Shown here in pieces: positions 19,179 to 26,528 of a stretch of 64,000 nt of DNA (within the stretch, counting starts at the first letter, position 1; the number at the start of each line of letters is the position of its first letter). The DNA comes from Puteibacter caeruleilacunae. GTDB taxonomy: Bacteria > Bacteroidota > Bacteroidia > Bacteroidales > Prolixibacteraceae. The notes below the pieces were generated by a model. That model ran no database searches. It saw nothing but the letters and a program-made list of their open reading frames with translations, and was not told the DNA's origin. The translations under genes were made by a program, and so were the position numbers. The stretch is from NCBI GenBank assembly GCA_005217565.1, contig SJCO01000018.1:61816-125815 (forward strand). The letters run 5' to 3'.

Positions 19179-21394
19179 AGAACTATGTTTATTTTTATTT
19201 TGATATTTGTTCCAGGCATTGGATAGCATTGAACCACCTCATACTGTTGATCAAGTAGATTGTTCACCTCCCCTGTTAGTCGTAAGGAATGCTTGTTCAA
19301 TTTCAATTCTTTTGAAATAGAGAGATCGTGCGTATACCATGGCTGTGCATAATTCTCTTTAATATTAGCAACAGCCTCATATCTCTCTCCGGTGTAAATA
19401 AAACTATAGTTTACCCCCCATCCTTTATGACTTGCATTGATAATTACAGATCCACTATGCCAGGGGATATAAGGGATCTGTCCTCCATACCAATCACTAT
19501 CTCGATCCGTGAAGTCCTGTGCCTTCTGGTAGGTATAGTTCAGTTTAGTATTGAAAGCAATATCCTTAACTTTCAGTATTGTTGAAACTGACGCATCAAG
19601 TCCACTAATCTCAACCTCACCAAGATTTATCATCGTCCATCGAAACTGGTTAGAGGTTGGCATCGCGATTATCTTGTCTTCTACCTCATTATAGTATCCG
19701 TCAAGTTTTATTTCAATATTTTTTAATAAATCCGATTTGATCTCTTTTAAATAGGTAAGCCCAATATTATACTGATTGGTATATTCTGGATCAAGGTTCT
19801 TGTTACCTATAAAGGTATAGTAGAGATCATTGAAGGTAGGCATTCTGAAAACTCTTTTATAAAAAGCCCGAATATGAAAATTATCTGCTGAGAAAGGTTG
19901 ATATGACAGTACTATTGTTGGAGTAAACTCGCTCATGTCTTTTGCCTTCCCCCCTTCCTGTTTTGCTGAGTTTAATACTTTTGTGTGTAGTAAACTTCCC
20001 TGCACTTTAAACTTATTTAAGCACACAGAACTTGCCAAAGCATTCAATATTGTATATCTCTCAGGATAAACAAAATTGACTAAATCAGCATCTAGAGTGT
20101 TATACTGAAGATCGTTAGCTAATGAAACACTCCAATAATCAGTTATACTAAATAGTTGCGCAAAAGAGAAATAAGCCTCTTGTTGCTTATAGTGATTATT
20201 TACATACATTGTTGATACATCCACCCGAGGATCTGACAAATAATGCAAGTAATCGTAAGCATATTTAGTATTTAGCAACAGACGATACTTGCTTGATAGT
20301 TTTTTCTTAAATGATCCCTGGAGAAAAAAGTTATTATCCCATTGCCTGTCTTGGTGTTTAAATTTTCCTGGCTCCTCTCTTACTGATGCTCCTGGATATC
20401 CGCGTTCAGAATCGTAGAAGTAGAGTTTTGTTTTCCAGTTCCCATTATTTATTTTTCCAAACAGACTCGCTTCAACGCGCAACATTTTGACATCTCCATT
20501 TTTCCGTGTTTCTGTCGTCTTGTATCCATCTTTTTTTGCATAGGAAAATTTGTATTTCCCTGATGTATACATATACTCCGTATTTATTGAGCTACTTAAT
20601 TTCTCATTGCATTTGTGCTCCCAAAGAAAAGTAGGATTGACCAAATCGAAAGAACCTGTCTTAAAGCCGATATTTTGATTATTCTTTTTATTGCCTTCGA
20701 ACGATGGTGTTTTGGTTATCATGAATAATGCACTTGCCGAAGCATAATTTTTCGCGGGCTGAAACAAGCCACTTTTCTGACCATTATAGATGGATATTGA
20801 CTCCATATTGTCAAGTGAGAATCTCCCTAAATCGACCGTACCGTTCTGTGCATTTCCAATTTGTATTCCATCAAAAAACACACCAACATGGTGACTGCCC
20901 ATACTCCTTACATTAACAGTTTTTAGTCCTCCAATCCCACCATAATCTTTTATCTGGATACCGGAAAAATATCTAACTGCATCAGCAACAGAATATACAC
21001 TTAGACTTTTTAGCTCTTTACCTGCCAGAACCTGAACTGGAATTATCTCACTACGGAGTTTTTTGCGAACAACGCTAACTTCCTTAAGATTGTAAATCTT
21101 TGAGGTATCAACTTTGGTTTGTGAGTACCCTGTAAGACCCAAGTTGATCATGAATAGTACAATAATGCCCAGTTTTATGAGTTGCTGAACTGTACAATTA
21201 GAGGACCTGTACCAAAAATTCTTCCGCTCTATACCTTGAGCATTAATTTCTAAATTCTTTGAAAACGATTTATTAGCACCTTCAGGGTAATAGTATTTTT
21301 CGAAACAAGTGCTGTTTGAATTTGAGGAAGAGGTTACCGTTAAAGCTTTTGATTTAAAACATCTAAAAAGCCTAATAATTTTTTCTGTAAACAT
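19175..21394 (-). CDS. btuB: TonB-dependent cobalamin receptor (BtuB-like)
   Basis: 739 residues. Plug domain at about residues 100-220 (LKEVSVVRKKLRSEIIPVQVL, then SVADAVRYFSGIQIKDYGG, NVRSMGSHHVGVFFDGIQIG) and a 22-strand barrel ending in a basic terminal strand (NIKIKINIVL). The cobalamin riboswitch upstream defines the substrate better than the sequence itself. Odd point: the signal peptide (IIVLFMINLGLTGYSQ) starts only after about 70 residues, and I find no in-frame ATG, GTG or TTG between the first ATG and that segment. The start may be a rare codon or the leader may be real. It takes B12 across the outer membrane using TonB. Confidence 0.88.
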   Translation of the reverse strand: MFTEKIIRLFRCFKSKALTVTSSSNSNSTCFEKYYYPEGANKSFSKNLEINAQGIERKNFWYRSSNCTVQQLIKLGIIVLFMINLGLTGYSQTKVDTSKIYNLKEVSVVRKKLRSEIIPVQVLAGKELKSLSVYSVADAVRYFSGIQIKDYGGIGGLKTVNVRSMGSHHVGVFFDGIQIGNAQNGTVDLGRFSLDNMESISIYNGQKSGLFQPAKNYASASALFMITKTPSFEGNKKNNQNIGFKTGSFDLVNPTFLWEHKCNEKLSSSINTEYMYTSGKYKFSYAKKDGYKTTETRKNGDVKMLRVEASLFGKINNGNWKTKLYFYDSERGYPGASVREEPGKFKHQDRQWDNNFFLQGSFKKKLSSKYRLLLNTKYAYDYLHYLSDPRVDVSTMYVNNHYKQQEAYFSFAQLFSITDYWSVSLANDLQYNTLDADLVNFVYPERYTILNALASSVCLNKFKVQGSLLHTKVLNSAKQEGGKAKDMSEFTPTIVLSYQPFSADNFHIRAFYKRVFRMPTFNDLYYTFIGNKNLDPEYTNQYNIGLTYLKEIKSDLLKNIEIKLDGYYNEVEDKIIAMPTSNQFRWTMINLGEVEISGLDASVSTILKVKDIAFNTKLNYTYQKAQDFTDRDSDWYGGQIPYIPWHSGSVIINASHKGWGVNYSFIYTGERYEAVANIKENYAQPWYTHDLSISKELKLNKHSLRLTGEVNNLLDQQYEVVQCYPMPGTNIKIKINIVL

Positions 21395-21556
21395 GGCGCT
21401 TCTGTCTGAATCCTATAATATTATATAAGTTAATATATTTAGATTCTACAGCTAACAGTCATGTTCTCTAATACATACAATACAAAGAAAAAGAAAACTT
21501 GAAATTATAGTTGATCATCGTCTATATCCCCGTAGACTGCAAAATCTTGTATTAAC

Positions 21557-21738
21557 AAAGGCAGGTATTCTGACTTATTCCTTACTTAATTGCCTTCCCA
21601 GTTTTATCAACCAGTGGCTCAGAACATTAAGTAAACTTCATCCCTTAGGATTGGAACTTACAGCAGCGGGAACTGTTGCCGATTCACACGGCATTCCCAT
21701 TTAATCTACATCTTTTGATATTAAAAATATAGAACCTT
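21557..21738 (-). promoter_or_regulatory. Cobalamin (B12) riboswitch
   Basis: Read on the minus strand, the region contains the conserved core GCCGTGTGAATCGGCAACAG, TCCCGCTGCTGTAAG, then GCCACTG, GGGAAGGC, and the B12 box AGTCAGAATACCTGCC at 21576-21561. These are the standard conserved blocks of the cobalamin riboswitch, in order. It lies between a consensus promoter and the BtuB-like gene, about 160 bp from its start. By analogy, B12 binding should switch off expression of all five genes. Confidence 0.95.
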
Positions 21739-21746
21739 TGCTGCGC

Positions 21747-21777
21747 CAAATTTATTTATTATTAAGTTATTTACAAA
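21747..21777 (-). promoter_or_regulatory. Predicted promoter of the cobalamin operon
   Basis: Minus strand TTTG (21777-21774), 19-nt spacer, TAAATTTG (21754-21747). This is a full match to the Bacteroidota consensus. The predicted start of transcription (about 21740) falls at the 5' edge of the riboswitch. Confidence 0.7.
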
Positions 21778-21865
21778 GAAAACATCCATAAAGAAATCAA
21801 CCAGAAAAGAAGATTCCTAACTCTTTTTTAGTTAAATAAATATGCTATTCATAGTTATTATAAGC

Positions 21866-21899
21866 AAACGAGGGTGTCCGGAAACCGGCACCCTCGTTT
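21866..21899 (-). terminator. Stem-loop terminator after the MalY-like gene
   Basis: Strong hairpin AACGAGGGTG...CACCCTCGTT with a second CCGG/CCGG segment and a 3-nt AAA loop, 21 bp past the gene's stop. The T-run is short. Confidence 0.6.
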
Positions 21900-21920
21900 A
21901 AAACTTTCAGAGTTATAGCT

Positions 21921-23093
21921 CTATAATTCGTTCACTGCTTTTTCAATTCTTTTTAGTCCCTCTTCCAATACTGATTTAGGACAACCAATATTGATGCGGG
22001 CATGGAATTCTCCTCCTACACCAAAACGTGGACCGTCACTTAGTCCCACTTTCGCTTTTTGTAAAAGAAATTCCATTAACTCTTTATCATTAAACCCTAA
22101 GGCTGAGAAATCAATCCACACAAGGAAGGTTGCCTCAGGTTTCATGACTTTCAATTGAGGAATACGTTCACTAATAAACTGCTCCAGATAATTATAGTTC
22201 TCCTCAACGTAATCCATCATCTGATCAGTCCAATCATCTCCCTTTGTATAAGCAGCTTCAAGTGCTAGTATTCCAAAGATATTTCCCATATCTAAATGAG
22301 CAACATGCAACTCTTTTTCATAGGCTACTTTATATCTTCGATTTGGAATAATCACAATCGAAGTCGCTAATCCTGCAATATTAAAAGTCTTACTTGCAGC
22401 GGTACAAATAATCGTTTGCTGAGCAATCTTTTCCGATATCGAAGCCATTGGAGTATGCACATGACCGCTAAATGCCAGATCCTGGTGAATCTCATCCGAG
22501 ATGATAATGATATCATGCTCCACACAGAAATTACCAAGCTCTTCCAACTCATCACGAGTCCATGCAGTCCCTCCTGGATTGTGTGGATTACTCAGAATAA
22601 TCATCTTAGTATCCTCGTCCACTTTAGCCTTCAGGTCTTCCATATCAAAATGAAAGCGGCCATTCTCTTTCTTCAATGGATTTTCAACCAATACTCTATT
22701 GGTTCCTTTTACACTATCAAAGAATGGGAAGTATACCGGAGGTTGTACAACAATCTTATCTCCCGGTTTAGTCAAAGCATTTATTGCAAGCGTCAATCCT
22801 GCAACAACACCAGGACTTGAAGTAATCCAGTTACGATCAACCTTCCAGTTGTGTCTGCGCTCCATCCATCCCTGAATCGCTTCATAATGCTCATCTCCTC
22901 TAAATGTATATCCTAGCACTGGGTGTTCTGCACGCCCTTTAATTGCATCCAATATGAAATCAGGTACTTCAAAGTCTGTATCTGCAACCCATAATGGTAG
23001 AATATCATCAACACCAAAAATATGTTCCAACGCATCGTATTTGATGCAATTGGTATTTCTTCGATCTACGATCGTATCAAAGTTATATGTCAT
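21921..23093 (-). CDS. MalY/PatB family PLP-dependent C-S lyase/aminotransferase
   Basis: 390 residues of fold-type I aminotransferase. The N-terminus has LPLWVADTDFEVPDFI, then the WITSSPGVVAGL and NPHNPGGTAWTRDEL motifs, IISDEIHQDL for the cofactor-ring Asp, and the Schiff-base Lys in AASKTFNIAGLATS near residue 233. The MalY/PatB group cleaves cystathionine or cysteine to pyruvate, ammonia and a thiol. A terminator follows. It is the third of three minus-strand genes after the phosphoesterase and comB, with gaps of about 45 and 105 bp, so shared transcription is uncertain. Confidence 0.88.
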   Translation of the reverse strand: MTYNFDTIVDRRNTNCIKYDALEHIFGVDDILPLWVADTDFEVPDFILDAIKGRAEHPVLGYTFRGDEHYEAIQGWMERRHNWKVDRNWITSSPGVVAGLTLAINALTKPGDKIVVQPPVYFPFFDSVKGTNRVLVENPLKKENGRFHFDMEDLKAKVDEDTKMIILSNPHNPGGTAWTRDELEELGNFCVEHDIIIISDEIHQDLAFSGHVHTPMASISEKIAQQTIICTAASKTFNIAGLATSIVIIPNRRYKVAYEKELHVAHLDMGNIFGILALEAAYTKGDDWTDQMMDYVEENYNYLEQFISERIPQLKVMKPEATFLVWIDFSALGFNDKELMEFLLQKAKVGLSDGPRFGVGGEFHARINIGCPKSVLEEGLKRIEKAVNEL

Positions 23094-23198
23094 TCCTTAA
23101 ATGATTTTTTGATTCTTAGATTAGTGGATTGTTAGACTCTTAATCAACCCAAAAATCCTTGCTACATTTCTTTATCTATTCTTCTTACTTTAGAAAGA

Positions 23199-23888
23199 CT
23201 ACAGTTTCACCTTTTCCAAAATATGCAATCCATTCTCCTGCTTAACTCTCAACACAAAATCGAAATGATTCAATGCCAGGCACAAATCAAAATCACTGGC
23301 TGGTGAGAATTCATGATTAGCTGGATCTAATAAGCGAGCACCATCACCAACACGCAACTTTTCAACAATAGCTTCAAAATCATTTGGCACTCCTTCCAAT
23401 TCATTTTTCACATATTCTGCCAGCGCAGTATCTTCATCGCAAGGGCGTATACAGCTGTATCCCATTGCTACCAGTGAAACATGTTCTGGATTTTTTTTAC
23501 GGATATATTCAATTATAGCACCTGCATTCACAAAACTACCGGTTAGAATCTCATCTGCCTGAGTTGCATTAACGATTCCTTGTGTACCCGAACTAGTTGT
23601 CTGCACAACTGTTTTTCCGCTTAAATCTATTCCTTGCAGATGTGTTGGTGAATTTCCAAAGTCGAATCCTGGGAGCATTCGTTCATTACGCTCACCTAAC
23701 AATATATAATCAGGATTCTCTTCCTTAAGTTTATAGGCCAGATCAACCTCACCGACAGGTATTATCTTCTCCACTCCCTGCTCAAACGCATAGCACGCTG
23801 TAGAGAAAGCTCTAAAAACATCAATTATAACAGTTATACCTCGAGCTCGTTGTGCTCCCTCTTTTAGTTGTTCTATATGTATGTTCAT
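23199..23888 (-). CDS. comB: 2-phosphosulfolactate phosphatase (ComB family)
   Basis: 229 residues, a normal length for the ComB family. Visible conserved blocks include VIIDVFRAFSTACYAF, LLGERNERMLPGFDFGNSP and VVQTTSSGTQGIVNA, and the late motif LVAMGYSCIRPCDEDTA. In methanogens ComB hydrolyses 2-phosphosulfolactate for coenzyme M synthesis. In bacteria the family is widespread and may act in sulfolactate or other organosulfonate metabolism; the real substrate here is not known. A TSUP exporter lies within 1.1 kb and a C-S lyase is adjacent, which fits a sulfur theme. Confidence 0.85.
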   Translation of the reverse strand: MNIHIEQLKEGAQRARGITVIIDVFRAFSTACYAFEQGVEKIIPVGEVDLAYKLKEENPDYILLGERNERMLPGFDFGNSPTHLQGIDLSGKTVVQTTSSGTQGIVNATQADEILTGSFVNAGAIIEYIRKKNPEHVSLVAMGYSCIRPCDEDTALAEYVKNELEGVPNDFEAIVEKLRVGDGARLLDPANHEFSPASDFDLCLALNHFDFVLRVKQENGLHILEKVKL

Positions 23889-23933
23889 TGTCCTCTATGA
23901 TATTATTATATTTTCAATTCTCTGGATTGTTGG

Positions 23934-24833
23934 CTACAAGAATAAAGTACGGTCCTCGCCATGACCAAATCCATCGATATGAATCTCTCCACCCTTAATC
24001 TCCACAACTGCATAGCAATTGTTTTCAGGATAAGCTCCCTCTACCATTGCCTTCATAGTAAAGAAATGTGTCTCTGCATTGTAACTATAGTTACCTGCAT
24101 GATCATGTCCTTGGAAAACAGCAATCACATTACCCGCTTTTTCCATGATCGTTCTCACTTCTGCAGCATTTTTTACACAATGAAGCAAGTCGTGATCATC
24201 TTTCATGGCAAAGTCATCCAGCAACTGATGAATAAACACCACAGTTGGTAAATCTGAGTCGGACAACTCTTTCTCCAACCATTTCAACTGTTCTTCAGGG
24301 ATATTTGCATCATTCCACTTAAAGTTTCCTGGCTCATAATCCTGCATCTCACTGTTATAATTTGCATCCAATACAACAAATCGAATACCCTTCATCTGAA
24401 AAGCATAGTACGACTTTCCTTTTGCCTTTCCGCTATTTTTTGTTGTCTTGAGATAATCCTTCTTGGTTATACTATCCATATCATGATTTCCCAACACATG
24501 ATAGATAGGACCATTAAACTTCTGAAGTACCTTTTCAATGGTGTTCAAAAACTGCAATGTCTCTTTTCGAGAAGGATCTTTACTTTCATCTTTCAAATCA
24601 CCCAGATTAATAACAAAATCAACGTCTTGCTGATTAAATTCTTTCACTGCATCCTGCAACTTAGCAATTGAATCTCTGTAGTGACGAGTTTTATTGATCT
24701 CCCTATCGGCATAATGCAAATCAGTCACCAAACCAAACTTCAAGCCTTCAACTGTTGTTGCATTTGCATACTTCATAAGTGGTAATAACGACATAAGTAA
24801 TCCACTTTTAACGACAAACTCTCTTCTGTTCAT
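23934..24833 (-). CDS. Exported calcineurin-type metallophosphoesterase
   Basis: 299 residues. The N-terminus MNRREFVVKSGLLMSLLPLM is a Tat-like signal. Metal-binding motifs are in order: GLVTDLHYAD, INLGDLKDE, VLGNHDMDS, FIHQLL and FQGHDHAGN. These give the D-x-H, GDxxD-like, GNHD, H and GHxH ligands of the calcineurin-like phosphoesterase fold. It resembles periplasmic alkaline phosphatases and ADP-ribose or cyclic-nucleotide hydrolases; substrate undecided. It is divergent from the TSUP gene with 64 bp between starts. Confidence 0.85.
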   Translation of the reverse strand: MNRREFVVKSGLLMSLLPLMKYANATTVEGLKFGLVTDLHYADREINKTRHYRDSIAKLQDAVKEFNQQDVDFVINLGDLKDESKDPSRKETLQFLNTIEKVLQKFNGPIYHVLGNHDMDSITKKDYLKTTKNSGKAKGKSYYAFQMKGIRFVVLDANYNSEMQDYEPGNFKWNDANIPEEQLKWLEKELSDSDLPTVVFIHQLLDDFAMKDDHDLLHCVKNAAEVRTIMEKAGNVIAVFQGHDHAGNYSYNAETHFFTMKAMVEGAYPENNCYAVVEIKGGEIHIDGFGHGEDRTLFL

Positions 24834-24897
24834 AACATTTCAAAAAAACAATTGTGCAATGTAGTTTTGTTTCTCTTTCTTTGCAAGAAAATTTCCA

Positions 24898-25653
24898 ATG
24901 AGTTCAATTCTTTCGCAATTCGATCTATCTGTAATCGACCTGTTTCTGATTGCATTATGCGGACTAATCATAGGGATGTCGAAGACTGGTGTTCCTGGTA
25001 TTTCTATGATTGTTATCCCAACACTGGCTTTTATTTTCGGAGGAAGACAATCTACGGGCATACTGCTTCCTATTCTGATTATGGCTGATGTATTTGCTGT
25101 AAAATACTACAACCGACATGCACAGTGGAAGCACTTAATAAAACTACTGCCATGGGCTTTGGGAGGTATCCTTCTGGCCATGTGGATTGGTAAGATTGTC
25201 GATGATAAACAATTCAAACAGCTTATTGCAATAACCGTATTTGCAAGTATTGGATTGATGATATGGAAGGACCGTAAGAAAGAGCAAGTGATGCCCGAAA
25301 CCTGGTGGTTTGCTGCACTCATGGGTTTAGCCGGGGGTTTTGCTACGATGATTGGTAATGCTGCAGGTCCGATATTCTCCATCTATCTGCTTGCCATGCA
25401 TCTGCCTAAAAATAAATTTATCGGTACCGGTGCCTGGTTTTATTTCATCATTAACTTGTCAAAATTCCCCCTGCATGTTATGGCATGGGAAACGATAAGC
25501 TGGAATTCTCTCCTATTGGATATTATGATGTTTCCAGCTATTGCCTTAGGAGCATGGCTTGGTGTTAGAATAGTAAAAAGAATTCCCGATGCAACCTATC
25601 GCTGGTTTGTCATCATTATTACGATATTATCAGCGTTCTTATTGATTATATAA
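24898..25653 (+). CDS. TSUP family (TauE/SafE) anion permease
   Basis: 251 residues with about eight membrane segments and the TSUP motifs LIIGMSKTGVPGISMIVIPTLAF near the N-terminus and GLAGGFATMIGNAAGPIFSIYLLA in the second half, giving the two-repeat fold of the family. Known members export sulfite, sulfoacetate or organosulfonates or move other anions. A TAGTTTTG box at 24862-24869 may be its -7 element. Placed beside comB and a metallophosphoesterase on the other strand. Confidence 0.85.
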   Translation: MSSILSQFDLSVIDLFLIALCGLIIGMSKTGVPGISMIVIPTLAFIFGGRQSTGILLPILIMADVFAVKYYNRHAQWKHLIKLLPWALGGILLAMWIGKIVDDKQFKQLIAITVFASIGLMIWKDRKKEQVMPETWWFAALMGLAGGFATMIGNAAGPIFSIYLLAMHLPKNKFIGTGAWFYFIINLSKFPLHVMAWETISWNSLLLDIMMFPAIALGAWLGVRIVKRIPDATYRWFVIIITILSAFLLII

Positions 25654-25658
25654 TAAAA

Positions 25659-25683
25659 CAGGCAGGTCCATTGGGCCTGCCTG
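25659..25683. terminator. Bidirectional terminator between convergent genes
   Basis: CAGGCAGGTCC and GGGCCTGCCTG pair over 11 bp with one G-U and a 3-nt loop, directly after the TSUP stop and before the convergent GIN gene stop. Confidence 0.65.
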
Positions 25684-25705
25684 CTTATATATTTTGTTAC
25701 TGATA

Positions 25706-26425
25706 TTATCGTCGATTTACATCTCCACCGCTAGAAGAATTCGTATCAAACTTTTGTGGTTTTCCATAGTAGGTAACATCTCCCGCGCTACTTGCCGAAG
25801 CAGTAATCTCCTCTGTTACTGTGACATTCAAATCACCACCACTACTTGCTGAAACATTACAAACTTTCACAGTCAAAGCTTTAGCTTCAACATCACCACC
25901 ACTAGATGCAGATCCCTTCATGAAATCAGCTTTCCCTTCAACATTTACATCTCCACCACTACTTGCTGTGCATCGGATCTCCTTCACATCAACCTCTGCA
26001 GTTACATCACCTCCGCTTGATGCACTAATCTTACATTCATCACCGCGAATAACCCCGTCAACCGTAAGATCGGCTCCCGAAGAAACACCCAATGATCGCA
26101 CTGCAGGCATAGTAACATATACATTCAGTTTGGTAGAATTACGAATTGATTTTACAATCGATACATGAAGCACTCCATCTCGAACCTTGGTCTCAACAGC
26201 TTCCAGTAGATTTTCATCTGTCTCAACAACCACCTCAAAAGGTTGTCCGATAGTTACAAATACATCAAGACCTGTTTTCGCTGCTACTCCAATGAAGTTC
26301 TCAACGTCACGTTCCTGCTTTACTACATTACCGTTACCTTTTAATGATTTTGCGTTTACCTCACCAAAGGTTAATGTTAACAAGGTAACCAAGCAAAGAA
26401 TTAATGTGTTTTTTAATGCGTTCAT
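25706..26425 (-). CDS. Head GIN domain (DUF2807) secreted protein
   Basis: About 239 residues from ATG at 26425, with signal peptide ending in FGEVNAKS. The mature part is a right-handed beta-helix-like domain whose turns carry the repeated motif SASSGGDV or TASSGGDV (five near-copies, spaced about 18-25 residues), the hallmark of DUF2807 putative auto-transporter adhesin head domains. A first module ERDVENFIGVAAKTGLDVFVTIG is the family's usual start. The role is unknown; a surface or periplasmic structural function is likely. Confidence 0.85.
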   Translation of the reverse strand: MNALKNTLILCLVTLLTLTFGEVNAKSLKGNGNVVKQERDVENFIGVAAKTGLDVFVTIGQPFEVVVETDENLLEAVETKVRDGVLHVSIVKSIRNSTKLNVYVTMPAVRSLGVSSGADLTVDGVIRGDECKISASSGGDVTAEVDVKEIRCTASSGGDVNVEGKADFMKGSASSGGDVEAKALTVKVCNVSASSGGDLNVTVTEEITASASSAGDVTYYGKPQKFDTNSSSGGDVNRR

Positions 26426-26528
26426 AATCTTAAATTTTATCATTACGAATCTTCAACAATCTAGTCTAATGATTCTCTGTTTTTACGTCTGTCATCCTAA
26501 TAGACGCATCAACTTTCTGAACGTTGCA

